DNA of 39,668 bases from Tangfeifania diversioriginum (GTDB lineage: Bacteria > Bacteroidota > Bacteroidia > Bacteroidales > Prolixibacteraceae), in NCBI GenBank assembly GCA_945873105.1, contig CAMCBW010000048.1, positions 1-39,668 of the forward strand, in the 5' to 3' direction. A program made the translations under genes and the position numbers. Below, one piece after another: positions 22,841 to 32,396 of the stretch. The notes under the pieces are model-generated. The model was given only the letters and a program-made list of their open reading frames with translations, searched no databases and was not told the DNA's origin. How positions within the stretch are numbered: position 1 is the first letter of the stretch; each line of letters starts with the position of its first letter.

Positions 22841-25576
22841 CTATCGTATTACTTTGATCGATTTTCCGTAACCTTTTGAAGTCATCACCTGTACGATGTA
22901 AATGGAGGTGGAGCGGCTTCCGGCTTCCAGCAGGGCCACATTGCCTGAAACCTGCACCTCCTGCAGCATGCGGCCATTAAGATCATACAATCTCACTCTT
23001 TTGGTATCTTCGGGAAGGTTCATGACGCAAATCCGCTCGGTTTTCGGATCGTACCAGGCCGAAAAAGTGACCGGTTTTTGCCAGTTTTCGACACCGGTAA
23101 TGGCAAGCGGCAGCATTTTTACGTCATCTACGTAGATGGTAAGCTCCTTTTCCTGGTAAGATTCAGCTCCATTCCGTTCGGGTGAGATCAGCAGGTAGCC
23201 GGAAGCGGTGAAGTTGAATTTCGACAGATCCTGTGCCCCTACTGCAAACTGAGCAGTGCGCCATTGGGCAGTCGTATAGCCTGCTGTGATTTCATAAGGA
23301 TCTGTAAAGTCTACGATCAGCACATTTCCATTACCGTCGTAGATTCGCACCCCTACTTTACCCGGCCCATCCTTGTAGTATTTGAACTCGATGACCGAAT
23401 TGGGATTTAATTTCAGGTCGTAGCCATAGGCCTGAACCCCGCGGTAGGTGAAGTTGCCCGAGTTGACGGCGGTGATGTATTCACTGTCATCCTGCCGTTT
23501 GATCCGGAGTACTTTATCGCTGGTATTGATCCCCTTTTTGTAGGGGTTGACAACTACCTCCCCCAACACGGCTTTCAAAGAACCATTGGAGGCAGGATTC
23601 ATCTTCCAGGAGACGAACTCACTGGCAATTGAGCCTACAGTGTAGGCCTCAAAAGTTTCATTCAGGGTAACCCCTGCCGCACTCAGGTCCAATCCGTTCA
23701 ACAGTGCGTCCCCTTCAGGAACCAATTTTACTGTGACACTCTGACTGGCACCTGCAGCAACGGTATATTCAAAACCTGTGAAATAGGTATCTGCATTTTG
23801 TTCTTCATAGCTGGTGGGAGGTTTCGTTGACCACGCTTTTGCCGTGACAGATTCTATACCTTCGAAGAGCAGGTAGAGTGATTTTGTAGACTGAACCAGG
23901 CGGATGATTTTGTTGCTTATTTTTTGCGGAACTGCCTGGGTTAGCAGGTTCCAACGGATGGTGAGGGGTTTTGTTCCTGCTTGCACAACATCTTTGATTT
24001 CGACGTAACGGTTGGAGACGATGGCTGCTGTGCGGTTGACACTGGTGGCTTCGCTTTTGTAGAGCGGGGTCAGATTGAGATCCACCGATTTACGGTCGCT
24101 GGTATTGATCAGATTTTCAACCAGGGAATTACCGGTGACGATTTGTTTTGCCCCGTTGATTGTCAAGGTGTTGTGTGCCATGTTGTTCAGCCGGAAGACA
24201 TCCCATCTTTCGGAAGTCTGGCTCATGTTCCACAGGTCCACTCCATTCAATTCGAGGTTGTTGTAGTCACTCATGCCAAAATCCATGGCCCACCTTACAT
24301 CCATGGCATCCATCACGAAGGAGCCAATATCCATGTGGGCATGGTTGCCGGAGGGGGTACCCCCTTTTACGGCAAGGTAGATGTCGTTGGGCCCCCATCC
24401 TGTCCGAAGGGCAGCCAGGGCGCTTACCCCCTGGGCGATGTAGGAGGTTTCGGTGGGAGCAGGCAGGTTGTTGAGGGAGAGGTTTTTGCTCCAGATCAGC
24501 AGGAATGGCAGCAGGCGATTGTTGGGCAGGCTACTCTCTCCATTGGTGAGGGAAAAATCGAGTTTCTTCATTTCGTTGTAGAGAATGGTCTGGTCGGTGG
24601 CACGGGAGGCAAGCCAGAACATGCCGGGCAAGACGCCGATTCCGGTGCCGCAATCCGCATAATTGAAGGGAAGCGGATTGATGGATTTTAGGGTTGCACC
24701 GCTCATCTGTTTGGTGGCTGTACCCTGCATGTGGGTGACAAAACTCCCGGTCTTCAGGAAACCCTCCACTGCCAGTAGTTCCCTGTCAGTGCCCCACATG
24801 CGCTGCAGCAGGTCGATGAAGAGGATGTTGAAAGTGGTACCGTAGTCCCAGTAACCCATCCCTTCGGGGTAAGAACCGTTGTATTTGTATACGCCCATTG
24901 GAATCTTGATGGAGGTAACAGCCCTGTCGATCAAAGTCTGGTAGTAGGTGGGGTTCTCGTCGTAAACTGCGGCCACACCAGCCGATATTCCTGCGTTGCA
25001 GACCTGGTTCCAGTTGTTGTCGCCGGTTAACCACGACTGGTTGGCATAGGAACCTGTACTTCTTTCGATTCCCTTTGATTTGATGGCGGTTGCGATGGTT
25101 GTACGTGAAGTGGCACTCAGAAAATTGTAGAGCCAGTCATACCCAATGGCCATGGCCAGGGTCATTTCACCTACATCCAGAAAGTGGGAGGGATTCCAGT
25201 CTGTGAAGGCAGCCATGGCCAGCATTTCTGTCTCTGCACGTGCAGCATAACGGACATCGGCTGTCATCCGGTAGGAATAGCTCAGGTCGGTGATTCGCCG
25301 GATGGCCTCCCTGGAGACAGAGAGGAGTCGTTTTCCTGTCAGGACTCTTTGCTGGACCGGCAGTGTAAGTAACTCATCTGATTCGGCTACAATGATTTTG
25401 TGTACTTTGTCCAGCATTGGGGTAGTGCTCAATTTGGCTTTTAACACTGCCTCATCTGCTGCCAGGAAGAAGAGGCGCGGATGGCCGGAGAGGGGGTAGG
25501 TGGTCTGACTTTGTGACTTTTCAATACTTAAAAAGCCAACCCCGACAAAAAAGAATATGATCAGCAGGTTTTTCAT
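22841..25576 (-). CDS. Heparinase II/III-like lyase with T9SS sorting domain
   Basis: A 911-residue protein starting MKNLLIIFFFVGVGFLS (the 7 extra upstream codons are not needed). The helical toroid has LTGDNNWNQVCNAG (184-196), SYPEGMGYWDYGT (235-247) with candidate catalytic Tyr242/245, and the beta-sandwich opens with GNHAHMDIGSF (410-420). This is the PL21-like heparinase II arrangement. A jelly-roll-like module follows at about 640-830, and the last 80 residues are a type A T9SS signal (VRLYDLNGRMLQEVQVSG, IYIVQVMTSKGYGKSIKVIR). It should be secreted across the outer membrane and attached to the surface or released. It is the only protein of the block with this signal. Confidence 0.85.
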   Translation of the reverse strand: MKNLLIIFFFVGVGFLSIEKSQSQTTYPLSGHPRLFFLAADEAVLKAKLSTTPMLDKVHKIIVAESDELLTLPVQQRVLTGKRLLSVSREAIRRITDLSYSYRMTADVRYAARAETEMLAMAAFTDWNPSHFLDVGEMTLAMAIGYDWLYNFLSATSRTTIATAIKSKGIERSTGSYANQSWLTGDNNWNQVCNAGISAGVAAVYDENPTYYQTLIDRAVTSIKIPMGVYKYNGSYPEGMGYWDYGTTFNILFIDLLQRMWGTDRELLAVEGFLKTGSFVTHMQGTATKQMSGATLKSINPLPFNYADCGTGIGVLPGMFWLASRATDQTILYNEMKKLDFSLTNGESSLPNNRLLPFLLIWSKNLSLNNLPAPTETSYIAQGVSALAALRTGWGPNDIYLAVKGGTPSGNHAHMDIGSFVMDAMDVRWAMDFGMSDYNNLELNGVDLWNMSQTSERWDVFRLNNMAHNTLTINGAKQIVTGNSLVENLINTSDRKSVDLNLTPLYKSEATSVNRTAAIVSNRYVEIKDVVQAGTKPLTIRWNLLTQAVPQKISNKIIRLVQSTKSLYLLFEGIESVTAKAWSTKPPTSYEEQNADTYFTGFEYTVAAGASQSVTVKLVPEGDALLNGLDLSAAGVTLNETFEAYTVGSIASEFVSWKMNPASNGSLKAVLGEVVVNPYKKGINTSDKVLRIKRQDDSEYITAVNSGNFTYRGVQAYGYDLKLNPNSVIEFKYYKDGPGKVGVRIYDGNGNVLIVDFTDPYEITAGYTTAQWRTAQFAVGAQDLSKFNFTASGYLLISPERNGAESYQEKELTIYVDDVKMLPLAITGVENWQKPVTFSAWYDPKTERICVMNLPEDTKRVRLYDLNGRMLQEVQVSGNVALLEAGSRSTSIYIVQVMTSKGYGKSIKVIR

Positions 25577-25685
25577 TTGTTTTTGAACAAGTAGCATAAA
25601 TTTAATAAGTTAAAGGCTAAAGCCATATTCCCATTATATTTCCTAATTCACCGGACTGAAGCCGCTGTGTAAAACTATTAAAAAA

Positions 25686-27590
25686 TTATTCCCCTGAGAG
25701 CCGGATTTTCAAAGTGGTTTTTCTGTTTTCGATGGTCCACGCAGGGATGCGTATTTCGATGCGTTTCAGGTTTTCGATGATTTTGTCGTAAACCAGTGGT
25801 GGCGGGTCGAGGGAAATCACAGAAACCGTAATATCGGGGTGCGAAAGGTTTTGGAGTTTCAGTGTTTGTCCATCCTGACTTAAAATAGCACCCCCATTTA
25901 CAATCTGAACATCGGCCTGTGTCAGCATCTGCCAGGTGATTACTTTCGTTTCTTCTGATATTTCAATTTTATCTTCGATTACCAGCGATGCAGGACCCTC
26001 TTTTTCAAATGTGCGTTGGGCACTTTTAAGCTGTCCTGTAAAAGTGGGTGATAAATCGATGGTTGCCGCAGGTTGTACACCATCTTTAAAATCAATAATT
26101 TCGGCTTTGCCATCAACCACATGTAACTGGTTGTTGACCGAAAGCGTACTGTGCCCGAAGTTGTTTTTGGTGAGTAGTTTCCATCGGTCACAATCCTGGC
26201 AGCTTGCCCACAAATTAAAGCCGGACCGCTCCAGCAAACCGTAACTTTGGTTGCCAGGGTCGATGGACCAGCGCACACCGTTCAGTTCAAAAATAAATGA
26301 ACCCCCATCCATGTTGCCGTGATTTACGGTTCCACGGCCACCTTTACCGCCAAAGTAAAAACCATTGGGGTTCTTGTCGCCACCGGTAAAAATAACTACC
26401 GGATTGGCGCCACCACCTTTCCAGGCCATGGGAAGTGGAATTGTCCCCTTTTCTGAAAACTGGGCTGTCCAAACCAATCCGGCGCCTGCCAGCCGCGAAA
26501 AGTTTTTTATTTCAGCAGGCTGTGCCAAAAAATATTTTTCATCCAGAAAAGTTTTGTTCCCTGTTTTGGCTGCAAACCAACTTAATGTGAATGTACCGTA
26601 ACCTTCGGCCTCTTCGTTGCAGTCGGCATAACTGTACAATTTATTCGAAGGCGAAACGGTAAGCATGGCATACACCGCACTTTCCTTAAAACCCGGAAAG
26701 TCTGCCAGGCCAAAATCCTTACCGAAGGCGCTTTCGAAAATGGCGGCGGTAACTACCGAAAACTGGGTTCCGTAACCCCAGTAAATAGGGCCTTCTGGGT
26801 AGGCGCCATCGGGAGCATATTCATGAAGTGCATTGTTCATTCCCTCGATGGAACGGTAAATGGTTTTGGCTGCCAGCTCAGGTTCCAATTCTGAAACAGC
26901 AATTGACGCCGCAATCATTCCGGCATTGCATACCTGGTTCCAGTTGTTGGTGTTGTTTACCCACGATGGTGTGCTTCCATTTTCTGGCCAGCTTGCTTTT
27001 ATGCCTTTTTCGATTAATGACTTTTTTGCCAAAGCGATTGTTGATTTTGGCAGGTTGCCGGCTGTCCAGTCGATTGCCAATGCAATTGCCAGCGACATTT
27101 CGCCTACATCGAGGAAATGTTTTGGGTTCCATGTCGGGAAATTGCAGGCGGCAACCACCTCATCGTTCAGCCGTTTCAACATCCGCTGGTCTTTTTCCAT
27201 GCGGAAAACCATCGCGAGCATATTAATCCGGAACAAAAAATCGCGTGAAATTCCCAACTGGTTTTTCTGCGAATTGGGATTTACAGGAATATCAAGCGTA
27301 ATGATATCTTTCTTCAAAACTTCTTCTGCATTGAATTTTATAGCCTTATAAATATTCTGAATAAGAGCGTCAGATTTAAGTTTTTCCTTTAGATTTTTCT
27401 CAATCTCCTTGTTCAAAATCAGGCGGGGCGACTGTTTTTGCAGGTTTGTTTTGAGCCATGAAACAGTGATTGGATTGTCGAGTTTTATGGGTGCTGTTAT
27501 ATCACCGGGATTGGGCTGAGCGAAAATCGGATTAGCAATAAAAAACAGCCATAAGCAATAGGCAAACTTTTTAATCTGCAGATTTTTCAT
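25686..27590 (-). CDS. Heparinase II/III-like protein, PL21-like paralogue
   Basis: A 634-residue exported protein; ATG 27590 gives signal peptide MKNLQIKKFAYCLWLFFIAN. The toroid parallels the gene at 22841: HFLDVGEMSLAIALAIDW, NNTNNWNQVCNAG (212-224) and AYPEGPIYWGYGT (263-275). The beta-sandwich entry is TVNHGNMDGGSFIFE, where the partner has NHAHMD, so the second histidine position is Asn here (residue 426). NFGHSTLSVNNQ follows as usual. No T9SS tail is present. A uronate lyase, or a binding relative, is likely. Gap to the upstream gene is 49 bases. Confidence 0.8.
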   Translation of the reverse strand: MKNLQIKKFAYCLWLFFIANPIFAQPNPGDITAPIKLDNPITVSWLKTNLQKQSPRLILNKEIEKNLKEKLKSDALIQNIYKAIKFNAEEVLKKDIITLDIPVNPNSQKNQLGISRDFLFRINMLAMVFRMEKDQRMLKRLNDEVVAACNFPTWNPKHFLDVGEMSLAIALAIDWTAGNLPKSTIALAKKSLIEKGIKASWPENGSTPSWVNNTNNWNQVCNAGMIAASIAVSELEPELAAKTIYRSIEGMNNALHEYAPDGAYPEGPIYWGYGTQFSVVTAAIFESAFGKDFGLADFPGFKESAVYAMLTVSPSNKLYSYADCNEEAEGYGTFTLSWFAAKTGNKTFLDEKYFLAQPAEIKNFSRLAGAGLVWTAQFSEKGTIPLPMAWKGGGANPVVIFTGGDKNPNGFYFGGKGGRGTVNHGNMDGGSFIFELNGVRWSIDPGNQSYGLLERSGFNLWASCQDCDRWKLLTKNNFGHSTLSVNNQLHVVDGKAEIIDFKDGVQPAATIDLSPTFTGQLKSAQRTFEKEGPASLVIEDKIEISEETKVITWQMLTQADVQIVNGGAILSQDGQTLKLQNLSHPDITVSVISLDPPPLVYDKIIENLKRIEIRIPAWTIENRKTTLKIRLSGE

Positions 27591-27639
27591 TTTAAGAAAA
27601 TTTAAAATACACATAAATCCTGTAATTTTAGATTAAACT

Positions 27640-29832
27640 TTACCAACTCATCTCAACTCTAATGCCCTCAGGCATATTTTCATAAGAAAGAAAACATGTT
27701 TTGCTTGTGTTATCCCACGAGCTTTTAAAATCGGTCACAGTTTTTCCGTCAGCTTGCTTTATCTCAAGCTCCCTGGGTTCGGAAGGCATGAGCATCCGCA
27801 TAACATTGGTGGTGTTCATGGGGCCTTTTGTCACGAATGAATAATTCCTTTTTTCCGATTTCTCGTCATACACCCGCGATGCAGCTGCTAAAACCTGCGG
27901 CTTCGTAGCATTTTCAGTCCGCTCAATGTTGAACAGGTATGCCTGTTCACCTGGCAGAACCTTTTTTTCAGTTAATACCGGCAACTCTGGATCGAACAAA
28001 TCAATTAATTTCCCCTTGACGGTGTAAGGTTCATTACTTACTCCTTCATCCAGAACCGAAACAATGTCATAAGGACCCCGGGAAAGTGAAAAATAATTTT
28101 TAAAAATCAACTTCCCTTTCTTAGCATCAGATTCGAATAATTGCCTGATATTTTCAACAAAAGTATTGTCCTCTCCCTTATTAAGAACAAATTCTTTAGG
28201 ATCTGCTCTCACAACAGAAACTGCGCCCTTGCCAAAGCTGTACACCCCATTGCCCGGCATTTTGTCAAGTCCCATTTGTTCGAATAAATGTTCAGATGGT
28301 GCATTGTAATGAAAGGACTCTTTATTCCACCATTCCTGTACTGTTTGAAAAGGATCGTTGTCGCGTCCGCAATAGACCAATATACCCCCTTTTTTTACCC
28401 AATCAGCAATATAAGTATGCGTTTCTGCACTTAACGGTTTCATATTTGAATAGGAGAGGATAAGTACTTTAATGCCATCCCAGGTTTCGGGGTACGAAAC
28501 ATTTTCGAGATGCAGTATGCTTACGGGTACACCTCTTTTTAACAATGGAAGTGTTTGTCCGTAGAGATTGGAAAGCTGAGGATCTTCATAACCTCCGTGT
28601 GTTGGAAACCGCTGAAACATGATCGAATTGGCCATGGCAACTGCTATTCCGTGTGAACCACAAACTTTATTATTTGATTCCGGTATCCTATTCAGGGAGT
28701 TTACCATCACCTGCATTTGTGTTGAATAAAACCTTGGAATGCGCTCCTTTTTATCGCTGTTGACACTTGTTTTGTAAAGGCCTTCGTAAATGCGATCGGG
28801 CCAAGGCATTACCTCATAATTGGCAACCATAGGATACAGCAATTGTGCAGTAAAAGTTGCCTGGTAATTCTTTTTATAATCGGCCCAGTCTCTTGGCCGA
28901 TCTTCAATGGGATCGGTAAGAAAAAACATTTTTCGGCCTGTGGGACGGGTCATCGACTCCATAGAACCATATTCGAGAAAGGCATTTTCAAAAACCCGTT
29001 CTTTTTCAAAACCGTTAAAATAAGTTGCTTCACGCGAAGTACCTGTCCAAACCTGTGCAATGTAGCCATCCACACAATTCAGGGAAGCAAGCGAAGCTTC
29101 GGGGCTTACAATCCGCCAGGAAGAATAATTGACCAGCGAATGTGTAGGAACATAACAACGCACATACATGCCCTTGCTCTTTCCGTATTCCTTGGCAAAT
29201 GTAAATACTTCGTTAAGTGCGTTGTAATAAAGCTGGTATTTTAGCTTGTTTGATAAATAGGTGTTCTCAGGCGATTCGTGCGGAGCCCGCCAACCAAATC
29301 CATAGTATTTTTCCCATTCAGTTTTAAAAGCTGAACTATAACCAGCCCGAGCCCAAAACTCAGGTTCTTCAAGATAAACAGCATCAATTCCTGCATCGAT
29401 TACCCGTTTAATGTGCTTCTCATTCATGTACCTGATAAACGAAGCTGTTGGAACCAGGTATGGCACCATTTTATCATGCCAGATTGTATCTCCTTGTCGC
29501 GTAACCTGTCCTTCGCCCATATGATTAATGCCATCCCACTTCCCGGTGAAATAATCCTGATAATCACCCCAGGCAATTCCGGTCATAAAATGAACGACAT
29601 ATCCTTTTTCGCGCCATGATTGTATCCTTTGCTCAAAAGTGAGTCCGGTTCTGTCTCTGGTTCCATACACAATTGCCACATCGGCCCGAACATCGGTTGC
29701 TGGTTTCCATGGGTTCGAAGTTTGAAAAGTTGTTTTTTCAATGGTAGATAGATTTGTTATAGTGCTCTGCGAGAACCCTGTATGAGATAGGCAACCAAGA
29801 GTTAATACAAGCATTATATTTCTGAATGCCAT
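27640..29832 (-). CDS. Putative glycoside hydrolase, GH42-like architecture, family not recognised
   Basis: A 730-residue exported protein (signal MAFRNIMLVLTLGCLSHTGFS). Residues 50-400 look like a (beta/alpha)8 barrel with VIDAGIDAVYLEEPEFWARAG (about 144-164), which offers Glu155/156/158 as acid/base candidates, and FLEYGSMESMTRP (286-297), which offers Glu287 as nucleophile. Residues 435-500 (VPVSILHLENV, VLILSYSNMKPLS, WVKKGGILVYCGRDND) match the GATase-like trimerisation domain typical of GH42 beta-galactosidases. A C-terminal beta domain follows. I cannot place it in a numbered family. It sits 23 bases from the GH95 gene, so a role on the same glycan is likely. Confidence 0.6.
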   Translation of the reverse strand: MAFRNIMLVLTLGCLSHTGFSQSTITNLSTIEKTTFQTSNPWKPATDVRADVAIVYGTRDRTGLTFEQRIQSWREKGYVVHFMTGIAWGDYQDYFTGKWDGINHMGEGQVTRQGDTIWHDKMVPYLVPTASFIRYMNEKHIKRVIDAGIDAVYLEEPEFWARAGYSSAFKTEWEKYYGFGWRAPHESPENTYLSNKLKYQLYYNALNEVFTFAKEYGKSKGMYVRCYVPTHSLVNYSSWRIVSPEASLASLNCVDGYIAQVWTGTSREATYFNGFEKERVFENAFLEYGSMESMTRPTGRKMFFLTDPIEDRPRDWADYKKNYQATFTAQLLYPMVANYEVMPWPDRIYEGLYKTSVNSDKKERIPRFYSTQMQVMVNSLNRIPESNNKVCGSHGIAVAMANSIMFQRFPTHGGYEDPQLSNLYGQTLPLLKRGVPVSILHLENVSYPETWDGIKVLILSYSNMKPLSAETHTYIADWVKKGGILVYCGRDNDPFQTVQEWWNKESFHYNAPSEHLFEQMGLDKMPGNGVYSFGKGAVSVVRADPKEFVLNKGEDNTFVENIRQLFESDAKKGKLIFKNYFSLSRGPYDIVSVLDEGVSNEPYTVKGKLIDLFDPELPVLTEKKVLPGEQAYLFNIERTENATKPQVLAAASRVYDEKSEKRNYSFVTKGPMNTTNVMRMLMPSEPRELEIKQADGKTVTDFKSSWDNTSKTCFLSYENMPEGIRVEMSW

Positions 29833-29855
29833 TTTGGAAATATTTATTTTGATGA

Positions 29856-32372
29856 TTACTTCAAAAATATGGTAATTCGAATTTCCCGTTTTTCAGGTAA
29901 TTTAAAATAGTAACTGGAATCTTTCATGACGACAATTTCTTTCTTTTCAGCACTGACAGACTCAATTTCGCGGTACATTCGTAACTGTACCTGTTGTGGA
30001 TTTTCAGATTTCAAAACAGCGGAAATCCGGTTCTTTTTCCACTTCAGTTCCTTCAGCTCAATCTGGCCGCGGAGTTTCACCCCTACAATTTTTCCTGAAG
30101 GCAGGTTTTCGGGCCAGGCTGGTAAAAATTCAACCCATCCGGGTTGCGAGTCGGCTAACATCCGGATAATAAGCGCCGGTAATCCTCCGCTTAAATCGGT
30201 GTTAAAAATAGCTTTTGGATTGTGTGTTGTCACCAGATTCGGGTTCCAGTAACTGTTTGCCAGATAATCGAGTATTACACCGCAGTCGTCAGCATTGCGA
30301 AGGCTTGCTGCGGTCATTCCCTGCTGCACAATTCCAAAAGCCATCTCCCCCGGGGGCCGGCCATTCACACTTTCGCCCTTAAATTCCCGCCGACGGAGGT
30401 CGAGGCGATTTTCCATGGCAATTTCAAAAGCTTTTACCAATGCGGTATTCGCTGCAATCTCTTCAGGAAGTCCGTTTAAAAGCGCATACAAATGTGAGGC
30501 ATGCCGGTGGGCATCGTTATCATACAGCAACGGTGTTGACCACTCTTTTACGGCTCCCTTTTCGTTAATCATATAATCTGGCATTTTTGCCAGCATGTTT
30601 TTCCAGCGCTTCACATCTTCATTGCCAATACCAAGTAACCGGCTGGCAGCGATACAATTATTCAGCAATTCGCGCGCAACGCCAATATCCATTGCAGCAT
30701 TCACACAGGCTTGCGACGGGTTGTTTGCCGGGTGGTTTTCTGGCGAATAACTCGGACTGAAAAGCAGTTTCCCATCGGGACCTTCCAGCAGAAAATCCTC
30801 GTAAAAAAGTGCAGCTTCTTTCATAAACGGCAAGGCACGATTGGCGAGAAAATCCCTGTCGCCGGTATAAAGGTAATAATCGAAGAAAAACTGGGCAGCC
30901 CAGCCTGCACCGGCAGTCCAGAATGTCATGGGCCAGGTTTCATCGAAATGGTTGTTCAATCCGTGGCTGCTGGCCCTAGAAGGTACATGGATGCCCCTGC
31001 AATTATACATTCTTTTGGCATTGAGGCGAAAATCATCCATGTGCGCTTCCATGAAACGGAAAAACGGTTCCATATTTTCGGTCATGTTCGCAGAAAGGTT
31101 CGCAGAAATGGCACATTGCACATTCCCGTTCAGTGTAAAATCGCCCGACCATGTTGGCCCGTAGGACCCACTCCAGATGCCCTGCAGGTTGGGGAACAAT
31201 TCGCCGGAACTTGACAGGATATTGTAACGTGCTGCATCATACTCTTTTTCTAATAGCGCCGGATTGAGCCGGCCAAATTTCGATTTGGCAATCAGTTCTT
31301 CAGAAGAGAGGTTGCGGTCGGAACCACCCCTCAAATCGAGGCGCGAACGGTTGAAAATGTTGCCGTGAATATTTGCGTGCCGCTCCAGTAATATTTCATA
31401 GTCTGGATTAATTTCCGAAAGCGACTTTTTGAGATTTTCGATTTGAGTTTGTGTATAATCATTAAGTAGTTCAATTTTAGTGAATACCAGCACTTCATCG
31501 GCACCGGAAACTGAAATTGAATCGCCTTGGGTAATGGTTTTTCCACCGCGCACTACAATTCGCGAAACACCTTCGTATCCCTGCAGACTTCCTTTCCATT
31601 GTCTTTTAAAACTGCTGCGATAGGTAAGCCAATTATTCTCTGCATCAACCTGAAATTCCTTAATCCCGTTTTCCAGCATTTTCTCGGGTCCCCAGCCACC
31701 GGCTCCTTTGGCCGGTTGTTGTGCCAATTTTAGGGTACAATTCACAGTTCTTTTTTTCTCTCCGGTGATTGAAAGGACGATGGCATCGTCGGATCTGGAT
31801 GCAAAAAGCCGTCGTTGATAAGTTCCCTTTTCATCGGTCCAGTTAACTGAAGCCTCACCTGTTGCAAAATCAACTGAACGGGAGTAATTTTTAATATCTC
31901 CCGCAGATGCCATGATGACCCGGATGTTGAAAGCCGGAATGTAAGGGTCGGTCCAGCGCTTTCCTCCATAACCTTCCTTTTTTGAAAGTTCAACCACAAA
32001 ATCTGCGGCTTTCTGGTATTGCCCATCGGCAAGCATTTGCCTGATTTCGGAAAGGTGAGCTCCGGTATTTACAGGTGCAAGTGGCTCATGAACCGGCATA
32101 AACAAACGGGCGTGATTGAGAACAATGGTTTCATCAATCGGCTGCCCCAAAACCAGTGCCCCATATTTGCCATTTCCGCTTACCAGCGCCTGCTCCCAGT
32201 GGGTGGCAGGTTTCGAGCTCACATAACCACGGTCGGGGGGACCGACTTGTGCTTTTGACTGATAATTAAAAGCAAAAACAAATACAGACAAGAATATAAT
32301 TACTTTATCTGTTGCCAGAATGTTAAAAACCAACTTATTACGGATTAGAGAGAAAAATTTATCTGTTTTCAT
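29856..32372 (-). CDS. GH95 alpha-L-fucosidase-like enzyme, copy 1
   Basis: An 838-residue protein starting at ATG 32372 (MKTDKFFSLIRNK) with a long basic n-region before the hydrophobic segment; the frame's earlier TTG is not needed. GH95 features are the N-terminal beta domain (ALVSGNGKYGALVLGQP), the (alpha/alpha)6 barrel with GDFTLNGNVQ bearing the paired asparagines, the acid in FSPSYSPENHPAN, and the Asp in IFNTDLSGGLPALIIRML that activates the asparagine. The family removes terminal alpha-1,2-L-fucose (or L-galactose) by inversion. It is a clear tandem paralogue of the gene at 33409-35949, separated by the GH43-like gene. Confidence 0.88.
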   Translation of the reverse strand: MKTDKFFSLIRNKLVFNILATDKVIIFLSVFVFAFNYQSKAQVGPPDRGYVSSKPATHWEQALVSGNGKYGALVLGQPIDETIVLNHARLFMPVHEPLAPVNTGAHLSEIRQMLADGQYQKAADFVVELSKKEGYGGKRWTDPYIPAFNIRVIMASAGDIKNYSRSVDFATGEASVNWTDEKGTYQRRLFASRSDDAIVLSITGEKKRTVNCTLKLAQQPAKGAGGWGPEKMLENGIKEFQVDAENNWLTYRSSFKRQWKGSLQGYEGVSRIVVRGGKTITQGDSISVSGADEVLVFTKIELLNDYTQTQIENLKKSLSEINPDYEILLERHANIHGNIFNRSRLDLRGGSDRNLSSEELIAKSKFGRLNPALLEKEYDAARYNILSSSGELFPNLQGIWSGSYGPTWSGDFTLNGNVQCAISANLSANMTENMEPFFRFMEAHMDDFRLNAKRMYNCRGIHVPSRASSHGLNNHFDETWPMTFWTAGAGWAAQFFFDYYLYTGDRDFLANRALPFMKEAALFYEDFLLEGPDGKLLFSPSYSPENHPANNPSQACVNAAMDIGVARELLNNCIAASRLLGIGNEDVKRWKNMLAKMPDYMINEKGAVKEWSTPLLYDNDAHRHASHLYALLNGLPEEIAANTALVKAFEIAMENRLDLRRREFKGESVNGRPPGEMAFGIVQQGMTAASLRNADDCGVILDYLANSYWNPNLVTTHNPKAIFNTDLSGGLPALIIRMLADSQPGWVEFLPAWPENLPSGKIVGVKLRGQIELKELKWKKNRISAVLKSENPQQVQLRMYREIESVSAEKKEIVVMKDSSYYFKLPEKREIRITIFLK

Positions 32373-32396
32373 AAAATACAAACATTGATTTCTGAA

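Noticed and set aside
23981-24691. Plus-strand frame of 236 codons inside the T9SS lyase gene
   Set aside because: Antisense shadow of a well-supported gene with high GC third positions; no recognisable protein pattern.
22841-27590. Alginate lyase (PL17) assignment for the two heparinase-like proteins
   Set aside because: The NWNQVCNAG and NHxHMDxGSF motifs fit the heparinase II-type group better, and no alginate-specific neighbours are present.
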